Origin: Eubacteriales bacterium
Lineage (GTDB): Bacteria > Bacillota > Clostridia > Christensenellales > SZUA-584
Direction: 5' to 3'
NCBI GenBank assembly: GCA_028711205.1
Contig: JAQTSP010000014.1
Location: 1 to 19,661, forward strand
Length of the DNA stretch: 19,661 nucleotides
The translations under genes and the position numbers were made by a program. The stretch's first letter is position 1; each line of letters starts with the position of its first letter. The notes under the pieces were generated by a model that searched no databases, was not told the origin of the DNA, and saw nothing but the letters and a program-made list of their open reading frames with translations. Positions 1 through 7,366 of this stretch are shown here, in pieces.

Positions 1-1147
1 CCGGTTCGGTCACATACGCGCCGCCGTTGATACCGGCCGCACCCAGCCAGCCGTTTGCGTACGTCCTTGGCCCCGCTTCTTCGTTGATCGACCACTCCAC
101 CCCCGGCGCGATCTCCACGCCGTTGATGATGCCCGACATCTTGGCCACGTTAAAGTTTCGGTTCGCACCGCTGTGGCTCCGGTAACTCGACGTCCAGGAT
201 GAGATCAGCTGTGTCTGGGCCTTGATCTGCTCCAGTGTGACCGTGGCCTCCGTCACTTCGACGGGCGCCGTGATCGCGGCCTGAAAATTGTCGCTTTCAA
301 CCGCGCTTATGATCTCTGCCCGTACGGCGTCTATATCGATGATCAGCCCTGTCACCTCTTCGGTATAATAAAATCGGGCAATATACGCATCCTTTGGGAT
401 ATAGTCGTCAATGAACTTGGTGTCCTGATAATACTGGTATCTTAACGGATTGGGGTAATCCTCTTCGGCAAGCTGCACAAGCTCGAGCCCTTCAACGTCG
501 ATCCCCTGATCTTCAAGCAGCCCGATATCTTCCACTGCGTCATAAGCGACACCGTCGATAAGATAGTAACCGTCCGGCATAAACGTATATGTCGCGTCCT
601 TGGGCTCCGCATCAAGCTCTTCTTTCAGCGCAAGAAGCGCCGCCGAAACGGACTGCTCGTCCGCGCAAATGTCCACGGCAAAGTCGATGCCTTCTTTTGC
701 CGCATCCACCGCCGCTTTACGCTCGTCAAACGTGCCCGTATGGCCATACATCAGTGCCTGTGCTAAAACTTCCTCGTAATCCGTATATATGCCAAGGTCT
801 TCTGCCGAGAACTCATAGGCCTCTGTATTGATATCGATGGAAAACTTCACACCGCTCAGTAAATCATCCGTTATGCCAGCGGTCGCCTCCCGCGCTGTCT
901 CCCCGGTCATCCCGGAAATATCGACACCGCCGACGGAAACGCCTTCGAGCACCGTTCCATAGTCCATCACACGCACGACGCGGTCCTGGGTTCCCAATAG
1001 AAACACGGCGGACGCGGCCAGCGCGACAACAAGTACGCAGGCAGATACAATCAAAAATATCCTTATCGTTTTATTATTGATTTTCTTTTTCCATCCGCCA
1101 TTCCCTGCGTTATCTTCATTAATAGTCATTTTTGTCTCGTCGGCCAT
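1..1147 (-). CDS. VanW/PG-binding-type membrane-anchored wall protein, C-terminus cut off
   Basis: Translated by hand on the minus strand; the reading frame is open from an ATG at 1147 to the window edge, about 382 codons, so the C-terminus is missing. An AGGAAGAG ribosome binding site precedes the ATG. The protein starts with a charged cytoplasmic stretch, has one membrane segment at about residues 29-52, then a long extracytoplasmic region with the motif VSVGGVDISGM (about 70-80), typical of PG_binding_4/YoaR-like modules. The last visible part contains EWSINEEAGPR, the start of a VanW domain. It is a paralogue of the next upstream gene (1298-2812), which has the same order and the near-identical GVSVGGVDISGM and WSINEEAGPR motifs. 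The role is probably extracytoplasmic and wall-associated; VanW function itself is not established. Family assignment is sure, exact role is not. Confidence 0.88.
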   Translation of the reverse strand, partial: MADETKMTINEDNAGNGGWKKKINNKTIRIFLIVSACVLVVALAASAVFLLGTQDRVVRVMDYGTVLEGVSVGGVDISGMTGETAREATAGITDDLLSGVKFSIDINTEAYEFSAEDLGIYTDYEEVLAQALMYGHTGTFDERKAAVDAAKEGIDFAVDICADEQSVSAALLALKEELDAEPKDATYTFMPDGYYLIDGVAYDAVEDIGLLEDQGIDVEGLELVQLAEEDYPNPLRYQYYQDTKFIDDYIPKDAYIARFYYTEEVTGLIIDIDAVRAEIISAVESDNFQAAITAPVEVTEATVTLEQIKAQTQLISSWTSSYRSHSGANRNFNVAKMSGIINGVEIAPGVEWSINEEAGPRTYANGWLGAAGINGGAYVTEP

Positions 1148-1187
1148 AAAAGCTCTTCCTCCCAAAATTATGCACACAACCTGTAGT

Positions 1188-1216
1188 ATCATACAATAAA
1201 ACACGCCGCTTGTAAA
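1188..1216 (-). promoter_or_regulatory. sigma-A-type promoter of the partial VanW gene
   Basis: On the minus strand TTTACA (1216-1211) is followed after exactly 17 nt by TATGAT (1193-1188). The predicted start of transcription is near 1181, about 34 nt before the ATG at 1147. It shows that the two VanW-type genes can be transcribed separately. Confidence 0.65.
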
Positions 1217-1297
1217 CTAATATTATACAGAAACAGCCTCCTGTACCGCAGCTGCGCACGGCTTGTCTAAACGCTGGCCAGCCGTAAAAAGCAGTCG

Positions 1298-2812
1298 TTA
1301 CGCGGTCGGCGTCGGCGTCGGCAACGCCGGGTCGGGGCCGTTGACATAGATCTGGCCTTGATAGCAGCTATACGATTCAGTATAATACAGCCATGAATCC
1401 ACAACGTTGCCTTCCGCGTCCAGATACTTCTTGTAAACGTACCAGACCTGCCCGATTCTCGACTGAACCCATGTTACCTGCTTGCCTTCTTCGATCGGAT
1501 CGCCGTTTGGCAGCGTCGTTGCGTCATAATGGTATACCGTCTCCGGAGGGGGTATGGTTTCTTTCAGCGTGGACGAAAAATCGACCGTATACCCGTGCGC
1601 AAGCGGCGGGCCGTATATGTCGACCGTCACGATCTTCTCTTCCTTGTCGGTGTATGCTACGATATAAACTGGCATGTTATACGGGTTCAACAGCTTCAGG
1701 TCTTTGCCGCCCGTGCTGATCGTGGCGTCGAGGCCTTCGTCAACATAAGACGACGGCCAGCTGTGCGAACTTCTTTCTTCAATGGTCAGCTCTGCGCGCA
1801 ATGCCGCATTATACAAAGTCGTCGATATCTGGCAAACGCCGCCGCCATACTCCATCTCATACCGTCCGTTGACGATGCCTTTTTCTTCCTTCCAGCCCAC
1901 CGTGGCTGCTGTTTGCGCGTTTCTGGGGCCTGCCTCTTCGTTGATTGACCAGACGACCCCCGGTTCAAGTACAACGCCGCTGATGATATCCGCCAATATC
2001 TCCACATTTGTCGAGCGGTTATCGCTGCTGCCCTCATATGATGTCGGAAACGATACGATCAGCTGTGTATTCTCTCTCAGCGTCTCAATATCGATGTTAT
2101 CTGAAATCTCCGCGGGCGCTTCGATAACGCTGTAATCTTTGTTATTGATGTTTGTTGAGATCAGTTCGGCAAGCGCCGCGATATCGACATCTATGCCTGC
2201 CACTCCCTCTGTGAACGTGACACCTTCCAGTTCCTCGAGAGACGTCACGCCTTCCTTGCCGACAATCTCGCCGATAATAACCGCCGCGTCCTGCCCCTCC
2301 GCGTTATATTCCGGTTCGTATGATGCCAGCTTTTCTAAAACAGCCATCTCGTCGGCGTACGGAGCAAGCGCAAAATCGACACCGCTCTCCTGCGCTGTTG
2401 CTTTTTGCTCTCTGATCTTTGCCCCGTCTCCCTCGTTGCCGTAGGCAAGCGCTTCCAGAAGAACAACTTCCAGATTCGATGTGATACCAAGCTGCTCGGC
2501 TGTATAGCTGTATTCCTCGCCGTTGATTGTAAATGTATATGTGAACCCTGTGACGGCATCCTGCGCCAATCTTTGTATATCCTCGTTTTTGCTGGCTGCC
2601 GCATATGACATGCCCGAAATATCCACGCCTCCAACCGACACGCCCTGTACATATCTTGCGCTCTGTTTGAGCTGTTCAGCTTCAGCATCAGCGTCCGTCG
2701 CGCCGCCGTTCGCCAGCATCAGTATGAGCACAACAATAAGCGCAACGATAAGCACGCCAAGTACTAAAAACAATATATTCATGAGCCTATTCCGGCTTGC
2801 TCTTTTTGGCAT
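1298..2812 (-). CDS. VanW-domain, PG_binding_4-type membrane-anchored wall protein (504 aa)
   Basis: The frame is open further upstream (to an ATG at 2881), but the start MPKRASRNRL at 2812 is preferred because a GGGGAGGAG ribosome binding site lies just before it and the extra 23 residues have none. Residues 11-34 form a membrane anchor. GVSVGGVDISGM (57-68) opens a PG_binding_4/YoaR-like region. The VanW domain spans about 262-395, with WSINEEAGPR (288-297) and the family signature GGGVCQISTTLYNAAL (323-338). The C-terminal 410-490 stretch looks like a G5-type beta domain, and the protein ends in a short Pro-Thr tail. VanW is named after a vancomycin-resistance cluster gene of unknown activity; no van cluster is seen here, so a general cell-wall role is inferred. 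Paralogue of the partial gene at 1-1147. Confidence 0.92.
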   Translation of the reverse strand: MPKRASRNRLMNILFLVLGVLIVALIVVLILMLANGGATDADAEAEQLKQSARYVQGVSVGGVDISGMSYAAASKNEDIQRLAQDAVTGFTYTFTINGEEYSYTAEQLGITSNLEVVLLEALAYGNEGDGAKIREQKATAQESGVDFALAPYADEMAVLEKLASYEPEYNAEGQDAAVIIGEIVGKEGVTSLEELEGVTFTEGVAGIDVDIAALAELISTNINNKDYSVIEAPAEISDNIDIETLRENTQLIVSFPTSYEGSSDNRSTNVEILADIISGVVLEPGVVWSINEEAGPRNAQTAATVGWKEEKGIVNGRYEMEYGGGVCQISTTLYNAALRAELTIEERSSHSWPSSYVDEGLDATISTGGKDLKLLNPYNMPVYIVAYTDKEEKIVTVDIYGPPLAHGYTVDFSSTLKETIPPPETVYHYDATTLPNGDPIEEGKQVTWVQSRIGQVWYVYKKYLDAEGNVVDSWLYYTESYSCYQGQIYVNGPDPALPTPTPTA

Positions 2813-2872
2813 ATAATCTCCTCCCCGCTGTGCATGATATACATTTAAAATATATACAATATAGTACAGCAT

Positions 2873-2901
2873 AAGATACAATACTTTTCGGCCTTTGTAA
2901 A
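2873..2901 (-). promoter_or_regulatory. Probable promoter of the 504-aa VanW gene
   Basis: Minus strand: TTTACA (2901-2896), 17-nt spacer, TATCTT (2878-2873). The -35 and the end of the spacer (TATTG before the -10) match the promoter of the paralogous gene at 1188-1216. The region is very AT-rich and TTGTAT/TGTATA a little downstream is an alternative pair. Confidence 0.45.
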
Positions 2902-2948
2902 TAAATAATTATATTTGTAATCACCATTTACAAAAAATACATATTTGC

Positions 2949-3347
2949 TTAATCTTCGCTTTTTACAATCTTAACAAAAACCTTCCTTGCCCTTGGTCCG
3001 TCATATTCATAAAAATACACGCTTTGCCACGTGCCAAGCATCAGCTTTGCATCCTCAACGAAAACGTTCAAAGAAAAACCCGTCATCTGCGCTTTTGTAT
3101 GCGCATCGGAATTGCCTTCAATATGCCTGAATCCGCTGTTGGGTACCGCGCGTTCCATGGCATACAGTACATCTCTTTTGACATCGGGATCGACATTTTC
3201 ATTGATCGAGACGCCCGCTGTTGTATGCGGTATAAAAATATGGACAATGCCGCTTATAATCCCGCTCTCTTTGACACACTCATTCACCTCACGGGTGATG
3301 TCGACCATATCACACCGTTTATTTGTTTTGATGCTAATGGTTTTCAT
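2949..3347 (-). CDS. YjbQ/UPF0047 family protein
   Basis: 132 residues, the usual family length. Conserved elements are HTTAGVSINENVDPDV (from His41), the HIEGNSDAH stretch (His75, His83) and the C-terminal LGTWQSVYFYEYDGPR block (104-119), which together identify the UPF0047/YjbQ family of small trimeric beta-sandwich proteins. Some members can replace thiamine-phosphate synthase weakly; the true cellular reaction is unknown. The start codon lies 14 nt inside the end of rex, with GAGGG as ribosome binding site, so the two genes are surely co-transcribed and probably translationally coupled. No thiamine gene is seen nearby. Confidence 0.93.
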   Translation of the reverse strand: MKTISIKTNKRCDMVDITREVNECVKESGIISGIVHIFIPHTTAGVSINENVDPDVKRDVLYAMERAVPNSGFRHIEGNSDAHTKAQMTGFSLNVFVEDAKLMLGTWQSVYFYEYDGPRARKVFVKIVKSED

Positions 3348-3972
3348 CGTTTTCCCTCATATGATATGACAATACATATAAACTGTCGCTTAAGTGCACA
3401 TTTTCAACGCTGATGCCCCGCCTCACCTCGACATCGAGCGGCGCAAAATTCCATATTGCTCTGACACCAAGCACGACAAGCTCATCCGCAGTTTTCTGGG
3501 CATATGGTTTTGGCACGGCAATGATGCCTATGTCGATCATGTTAACAGCAAAGAACTCCGGCAGCGCGCTCATCGGCCTCACGGTAATACCATTGATGTT
3601 TTTTCCGATCATCTTCTCGTCCGCGTCAAAAACAGCAACGATATTGTACCCCTCATTGGTAAAATTCTTATATTTCAACAGCGCCTGCCCGATATTGCCC
3701 GCCCCGACAACAATCACTTTGTAGGCATTGCCGATGCCGAGTATCTTCATGATCTCCTGCTTCAGCCTCAAAACCTGGTATCCGTATCCCTGTTGCCCAA
3801 AACCGCCAAAACAATTGAGGTCGCGCCTGATCTGGGAAGCATTCAGGTTCATTTCCTTGCTCATCCTCGAGGATGATATCCGCTCAACACCGGCTGCTTC
3901 AAGCTCTGATAAATACCTGTAGTATTTTGGCAGTCTGCGTATGACCGCATCCGATATTTTATTGTCCTGCAT
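3334..3972 (-). CDS. rex: Redox-sensing transcriptional repressor Rex
   Basis: 212 residues, normal for Rex. The N-terminal winged helix (about 1-80) contains RRLPKYYRYL and the recognition-helix region ASQIRRDLNCFGGFGQQGYGY (45-65), where family members usually read ASQIRKDLSYFGEFG. The Rossmann fold follows, with VIVVGAGNIGQAL (86-98) and FDAD (115-118) after the second strand for NAD(H) binding. Rex senses the NADH/NAD+ ratio and represses fermentation and respiration genes when NADH is low. The ATG at 3972 follows a GAGGAGG ribosome binding site. It overlaps the YjbQ-family gene downstream. I could not find a full TTGTGAANNNNTTCACAA-type operator in this window, so targets here remain unknown. 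Confidence 0.96.
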   Translation of the reverse strand: MQDNKISDAVIRRLPKYYRYLSELEAAGVERISSSRMSKEMNLNASQIRRDLNCFGGFGQQGYGYQVLRLKQEIMKILGIGNAYKVIVVGAGNIGQALLKYKNFTNEGYNIVAVFDADEKMIGKNINGITVRPMSALPEFFAVNMIDIGIIAVPKPYAQKTADELVVLGVRAIWNFAPLDVEVRRGISVENVHLSDSLYVLSYHMRENDENH

Positions 3973-3995
3973 CGCGCTTCCTCCTCATTTTTTTT

Positions 3996-4051
3996 ATTAT
4001 ATCATATATTATATACAGAAAAACAGGAACTTTTGTGCTTTTTGTGAACAA
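3996..4051 (-). promoter_or_regulatory. Tentative rex promoter region with a Rex-like half-site
   Basis: Two perfect TATAAT -10 candidates lie on the minus strand at 4001-3996 and 4013-4008, but neither has a convincing -35 at the right distance. Further upstream, TTGTTCACAA (4051-4042) resembles one half of a Rex operator; the second half is not recognisable. Autoregulation by Rex is common but is only a guess here. Confidence 0.3.
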
Positions 4052-4069
4052 TACAGCGAATAATATACA
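4042..4069 (+). promoter_or_regulatory. Possible plus-strand promoter for the candidate RNA at 4077
   Basis: TTGTGA (4042-4047), 16-nt spacer, TATACA (4064-4069), predicting transcription from about 4077. That is just before the GC-rich foldable block. No protein gene lies downstream on this strand. The surrounding DNA is AT-rich, so chance matches are possible. Confidence 0.35.
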
Positions 4070-4076
4070 AAATAAC

Positions 4077-4232
4077 TAAATTATTACATGCCCGGCCGCG
4101 TCCGCTGATCCGACTCGACCACGCCGAAAAAGGCGGCGGCTTTCAGGAACCCGCTACCCACCCCAACGACGCTTTACGTTGCCGGAACTCCCGGTAATGC
4201 AAAAAATGCGCCTGCCGCGGGCGCATTCTTTG
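4077..4232 (+). ncRNA. Candidate structured small RNA, unknown class
   Basis: A GC-rich block of about 115 bp stands out in an AT-rich intergenic region. On the plus strand its ends can pair (ATTAC 4083-4087 with GTAAT 4194-4198, extendable by CGG/CCG with a bulge). Inside, CAACG...CGTTG forms a hairpin around 4164-4181, and CGCC-GAAAAA-GGCG forms another around 4122-4135. The element is followed at once by a strong GC hairpin (4205-4227). A plausible promoter lies just before it. No open reading frame fits. It matches no RNA family that I can name; tmRNA, RNase P and SRP signatures are absent. Orientation is inferred: the minus strand would also fold. Confidence 0.4.
4201..4227 (-). terminator. 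Intrinsic terminator of the ferredoxin/CoA-disulfide-reductase operon
   Basis: Minus strand: AATGCGCC, 7-nt loop, GGCGCATT, then TTTT (six T counted with the stem end). It lies 24 nt after the stop codon of the 818-aa gene. In the plus direction the same hairpin is followed by CTTTG, so it may work weakly both ways and end the candidate RNA. Confidence 0.8.
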
Positions 4233-4250
4233 TACATATATTTTCATTGA

Positions 4251-6707
4251 CTAGATAAACAGATTCGTATCCGAACTTTCCGCGGCGCCGAGGTAAGACG
4301 CCACACCCGCAAGCTCAATGCCGTCGATCAGTTCTTCCTCTTTGATGCCCATCACATCCATCGACATCGTACAAGCGACGATCTTGACACCGTTTTTGAT
4401 GGCCTGTGCGATCAGCTCATCCAAGGTCGCGACGTTTTTCTTTTTCATGATGCCCCTCATCATGATTGACCCCATGCCCATCATGTTCATCTTGGATAGC
4501 TTTAATTTCTTTGTTCCTCTCGGCATCATCGCGCCAAACATCTTCTCGATGAACGTCTTTTTCGTTTTCACTTTTTCATGCCTTCTCAGTATGTTGAGTC
4601 CCCAGAATGTAAAGAACATCGTCACCTTTCTGCCCATCGCGGCCGCACCGTTGGCGATGATAAAGCTCGCCAGCGCCTTGTCAAAGTCGCCGCTGAATAC
4701 GATCAGCGATTTATCGTTTTCGCACGTACCCGGCGCCAGCTGGCATTCTTCGCCTTCGCACCCCTTCTTGATCCAGACAGAAAACCCGTCCTTTTGCCGC
4801 TCGCCCCTGATATACGTATTTTTTGTGCGCGCGCACCATGCCGCAGCGTCCGAGAAAAATCCGGGATCCGTCGACGTGATGTTGATGATGTCGCCGTCAC
4901 CCGCTTTCTGCATCGCTTCATACAGTTTGATCACAGGCCCGGGGCACTGCAGCCCGCATGCGTTAACGGTGATCGTCGCGCCGGACGTACCTGCCGACAT
5001 GGGCCGGCTTTTATCTAAATTCATATCAACTTCTCCTTTTTCATCTGCAACACAATAATCACAGGTTCCCACGCGGTACGACGTGTATCCGCCGGCCAGG
5101 TTGCGTACGTTGGCAAAGCCGTTCTGCATCAATATCCGGCAGGCAATATAGGAACGTATGCCCACCGAGCAATACACGACATACGGCCTGCTTTTATTGA
5201 GAGTATCAAGCTTATCCCTTAAGCTGTCTACCGGAATATGGACGCTGCCCGGGATCGCACCCATCGACACCTCCGCCTCTGTCCTGATATCGAGCAGCGC
5301 AGTGTCTTTCGGCAGGTCTTTTAATTCGGCGACAGTGATGTTGTCGACAAGCCCCGACAATATATTGTCTGCCGAATATCCGGCCATATTGGAAGGGTCT
5401 TTCGCGGACGAATACGGCGGCGCATAGCAAAGCTCTATTTCCTCAAGGTCGTATACGGTTGCGCCAAACCGTATTGCGGTCGCCAGAACGTCGATACGTT
5501 TATCGACGCCATCATATCCGACAGCCTGTGCGCCAAGCACTTTACCGTCTTTTGCAAACAGCAGTTTTATTGTCAGCGGCATGCCGCCGGGATAATAGCC
5601 GGCGTGCGAGAGCGGATGGATGACCGTCACCTTATAATCCTCGTTTAACTTTTTGCCCATGCCGGCAAGCTGTTTTTCTCCGAGCCCTGTGCTGGCGGCC
5701 GTCATGTCGAACACCTTGGCCACGCCGGAACCCTGCGTACCGTTATATTTTCTTTTCTGGCCGCAAATGTTGTCCGCCGCCATACGGCCCATCTTGTTGG
5801 CCGGGCCTGCCAGCGGGATCATGGCTTTTTCGCGGCTGACAAAATGCTCGATCTCGACAACGTCGCCGACAGCATAGATATTCTCATCCGACGTCCGCAA
5901 ATACGCGTCAATAACGATACCGCCGCGTTCGTTGCACTTTAGCCCGCATTCTTTGGCAAGGCCGGAATTAGGAGCGACACCGATCGAAAGTATCACGATA
6001 TCCGCCTTTATGCTCGCTTTGCCTGTGATGACATTTATCCCGTCGCCTTCTTCCTCAAAACGCTGTACGGAGTCGCCAAGCATCAGCTTGACACCGTTGT
6101 CCGTTATATGCTTATGAAGTATCTGCGCCATATCATAGTCAAACGAGGGCATGACCTGATTCATCACATCGACCACGGTCACACCGATACCGGCGTGTAC
6201 AAAATTCTCGGCTACCTCAAGGCCGATGAAACCGCCGCCCACGACAACGGCCGATTTTGCGCCTTTATCCTTTACCGCCTCAATGATCCTGTCCATATCG
6301 GGGATCGTCCAGAGCTGCATCACTTTGCCGCTGTCGATGCCAGGAATCTTTGGCCGCACCGGCGAAGACCCGGGCGACAGCACAAGCGTATCATAGCTTT
6401 CCGTGTACGTCTTCCCGTCGTGGCTGACGGTGACCGTCTTTGCTTGCCTGTCAATGCCCACAACCTCGCTGACCGTGCGCACATCAACATTAAACCTGGC
6501 ATGAAAAGACTCAGGTTTCTGCAGCAGCAGCTTATCTCTTTCTTCGATCACACCGCCGATATGGTAAGGAAGGCCGCAGTTCGCAAAAGAAATATACGGT
6601 CCCCTTTCAAACATGATAATCTCGGCCGTTTCATCAAGCCTTCTAAGACGGGCCGCACAGCTCGCGCCGCCGGCCACACCGCCCACAATAATTACTTTTT
6701 TCGCCAT
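4251..6707 (-). CDS. CoA-disulfide reductase / rhodanese / TusA / DsrE-like four-domain fusion
   Basis: 818 residues. (1) FAD/NAD(P)H disulfide-oxidoreductase, 1-450: FAD motif GGVAGGAS (9-16), redox Cys44 in SFANCGLPYH as in CoA-disulfide and persulfide reductases, second nucleotide motif VVVGGGFIGLEVAE (154-167), and YAPPYSSAKDP (428-438). (2) Rhodanese, about 455-546, active Cys513 in YCSVGIRS. (3) TusA/SirA-like, about 577-648, Cys584 and Cys588 in ACGLQCPGP. (4) DsrE-like, about 666-818, with Cys779 in ACTMSMDVMGI and a Met-rich insert near 738-754. Such fusions are known in anaerobes; the expected role is reduction of CoA-disulfides, polysulfides or persulfides with sulfane sulfur passed between domains. 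Ribosome binding site AAGGAGGGG. A ferredoxin gene lies 23 nt upstream. Confidence 0.93.
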   Translation of the reverse strand: MAKKVIIVGGVAGGASCAARLRRLDETAEIIMFERGPYISFANCGLPYHIGGVIEERDKLLLQKPESFHARFNVDVRTVSEVVGIDRQAKTVTVSHDGKTYTESYDTLVLSPGSSPVRPKIPGIDSGKVMQLWTIPDMDRIIEAVKDKGAKSAVVVGGGFIGLEVAENFVHAGIGVTVVDVMNQVMPSFDYDMAQILHKHITDNGVKLMLGDSVQRFEEEGDGINVITGKASIKADIVILSIGVAPNSGLAKECGLKCNERGGIVIDAYLRTSDENIYAVGDVVEIEHFVSREKAMIPLAGPANKMGRMAADNICGQKRKYNGTQGSGVAKVFDMTAASTGLGEKQLAGMGKKLNEDYKVTVIHPLSHAGYYPGGMPLTIKLLFAKDGKVLGAQAVGYDGVDKRIDVLATAIRFGATVYDLEEIELCYAPPYSSAKDPSNMAGYSADNILSGLVDNITVAELKDLPKDTALLDIRTEAEVSMGAIPGSVHIPVDSLRDKLDTLNKSRPYVVYCSVGIRSYIACRILMQNGFANVRNLAGGYTSYRVGTCDYCVADEKGEVDMNLDKSRPMSAGTSGATITVNACGLQCPGPVIKLYEAMQKAGDGDIINITSTDPGFFSDAAAWCARTKNTYIRGERQKDGFSVWIKKGCEGEECQLAPGTCENDKSLIVFSGDFDKALASFIIANGAAAMGRKVTMFFTFWGLNILRRHEKVKTKKTFIEKMFGAMMPRGTKKLKLSKMNMMGMGSIMMRGIMKKKNVATLDELIAQAIKNGVKIVACTMSMDVMGIKEEELIDGIELAGVASYLGAAESSDTNLFI

Positions 6708-6723
6708 ATACTACCCCTCCTTA

Positions 6724-6763
6724 TTTAATACTAAAGCGCCTGTTTTAATACTAAAGCGCCTGT
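6724..6763. repeat. Perfect 20-bp tandem duplication at the ferredoxin 3' end
   Basis: The unit TTTAATACTAAAGCGCCTGT occurs twice, 6724-6743 and 6744-6763, with no mismatch and no spacer. It covers the last codons and stop codon of the ferredoxin gene. Being 20 bp it shifts the frame: without one copy, the ferredoxin would run on to a TAG three bases before the next gene's ATG. Confidence 0.97.
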
Positions 6764-6922
6764 CGGGCATAATCTCACACACTTTCCGCACGCGGTACAT
6801 TGATCCTCATCCACAGCCGGTGCTTCCATGCTTTTTTGTGACAATGCGTGAACATGGCAAACTGCAACAGCCGGACATCGATGATTTTGCGGACATCTCT
6901 CCTTAATGACTTTTAACTCCAT
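6731..6922 (-). CDS. Small ferredoxin-like iron-sulfur protein (63 aa)
   Basis: Start at 6922 (MELKVIKERCP) is chosen because GGAG lies 7 nt before it; a longer in-frame start at 7018 has no ribosome binding site and adds a non-conserved stretch. Cys42, Cys45, Cys48 and Cys52 form a canonical CxxCxxCxxxCP [4Fe-4S] motif. The N-terminal cysteines (10, 16, 22; CPQNHRCPAVAVCHVHAL) have wider spacing and one fewer ligand than a classic second cluster. It is likely an electron carrier or partner of the CoA-disulfide-reductase fusion encoded 23 nt downstream. The end is abnormal: a 20-bp tandem duplication changes the tail from GALVLNKEG to GALVLKQAL. The cluster motif is untouched, so the protein is probably still functional. 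Confidence 0.85.
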   Translation of the reverse strand: MELKVIKERCPQNHRCPAVAVCHVHALSQKSMEAPAVDEDQCTACGKCVRLCPTGALVLKQAL

Positions 6923-7038
6923 GTCGAATCTCCAATAATTCGCTAAAACATACTCATATACTTTTGTTCCGCTCGCACAACAGGTATCAACAATACCGTA
7001 ATAATCATAATCATGCACAAAGCAGCCCGTATATATAC

Positions 7039-7074
7039 CGATTATTTTATCGCCACTTTGTGAAAAAATAATCG
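7039..7074. repeat. Inverted repeat with 10-bp perfect arms
   Basis: CGATTATTTT (7039-7048) and AAAATAATCG (7065-7074) are exact reverse complements separated by 16 nt. It lies about 117 bp upstream of the ferredoxin start. It could be an operator or a leader hairpin; no T-run follows, so it is not a terminator. Confidence 0.6.
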
Positions 7075-7134
7075 TTCTTTACGGTCATCATAAAGCAGTT
7101 ATGTCAGGCCTTCCGTGACTTTATCACCCATAAT

Positions 7135-7162
7135 AAAAAAAAGCCCTCATATACTGAGAGCT
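7135..7162 (-). terminator. Terminator-like hairpin on the minus strand
   Basis: Minus strand: AGCTCTCA, loop GTATA, TGAGGGCT (8 pairs, one G-T), then a run of seven to eight T. It has the form of an intrinsic terminator but no clear minus-strand gene precedes it before the divergent gene at 7393. It may be an attenuator in the ferredoxin operon leader or end a small RNA. Confidence 0.6.
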
Positions 7163-7338
7163 AAAAAAAATATGGTGTAATAGGGAACGCATATTTTTCA
7201 GCCTCATTTGGCTTATATATGCGCTTATACTTATATATCGGCAAATGCATGAAAAATATTAATAGTAAATAAGCCGGCCATAAAATTTGACCGTTTGAGT
7301 CGTATTGTTTACTATTTGTACATCTTTTCGTTAAATGT

Positions 7339-7366
7339 TTGTCTTTTATTTGATTTATCATATTAA
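7339..7366 (+). promoter_or_regulatory. Possible promoter of the FMN-binding membrane protein gene
   Basis: TTGTCT (7339-7344), 16-nt spacer, TATTAA (7361-7366); four of six matches to each consensus. The predicted transcript starts about 20 nt before the ATG. The AT-rich setting makes this tentative. Confidence 0.35.

Noticed and set aside
2813..2881. Longer start of the VanW-type protein at 2881
   Set aside because: The ATG at 2812 has a strong GGGGAGGAG; the extension has none and would overlap the predicted promoter.
4042..4051. Full Rex operator upstream of rex
   Set aside because: Only one half (TTGTGAACAA) is recognisable; the matching half at the required spacing is absent.
4094..4198. 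Resemblance of the GC-rich block to an SRP Alu domain or a GEMM-type riboswitch (GGGTAGCGGGTT on the minus strand)
   Set aside because: The match is a short string only; the SRP tetraloop region and the conserved c-di-GMP-binding core are missing, and no suitable gene follows.
6923..7018. Longer start for the ferredoxin at 7018 (95 residues)
   Set aside because: No ribosome binding site there, while the ATG at 6922 has GGAG at good spacing and starts right before the conserved cysteine region.
7161..7361. 66-codon minus-strand frame ending exactly at the terminator-like hairpin
   Set aside because: No ribosome binding site before its ATG, very AT-rich, no recognisable motif. Its stop codon overlapping the hairpin is suggestive but not enough to call a gene.
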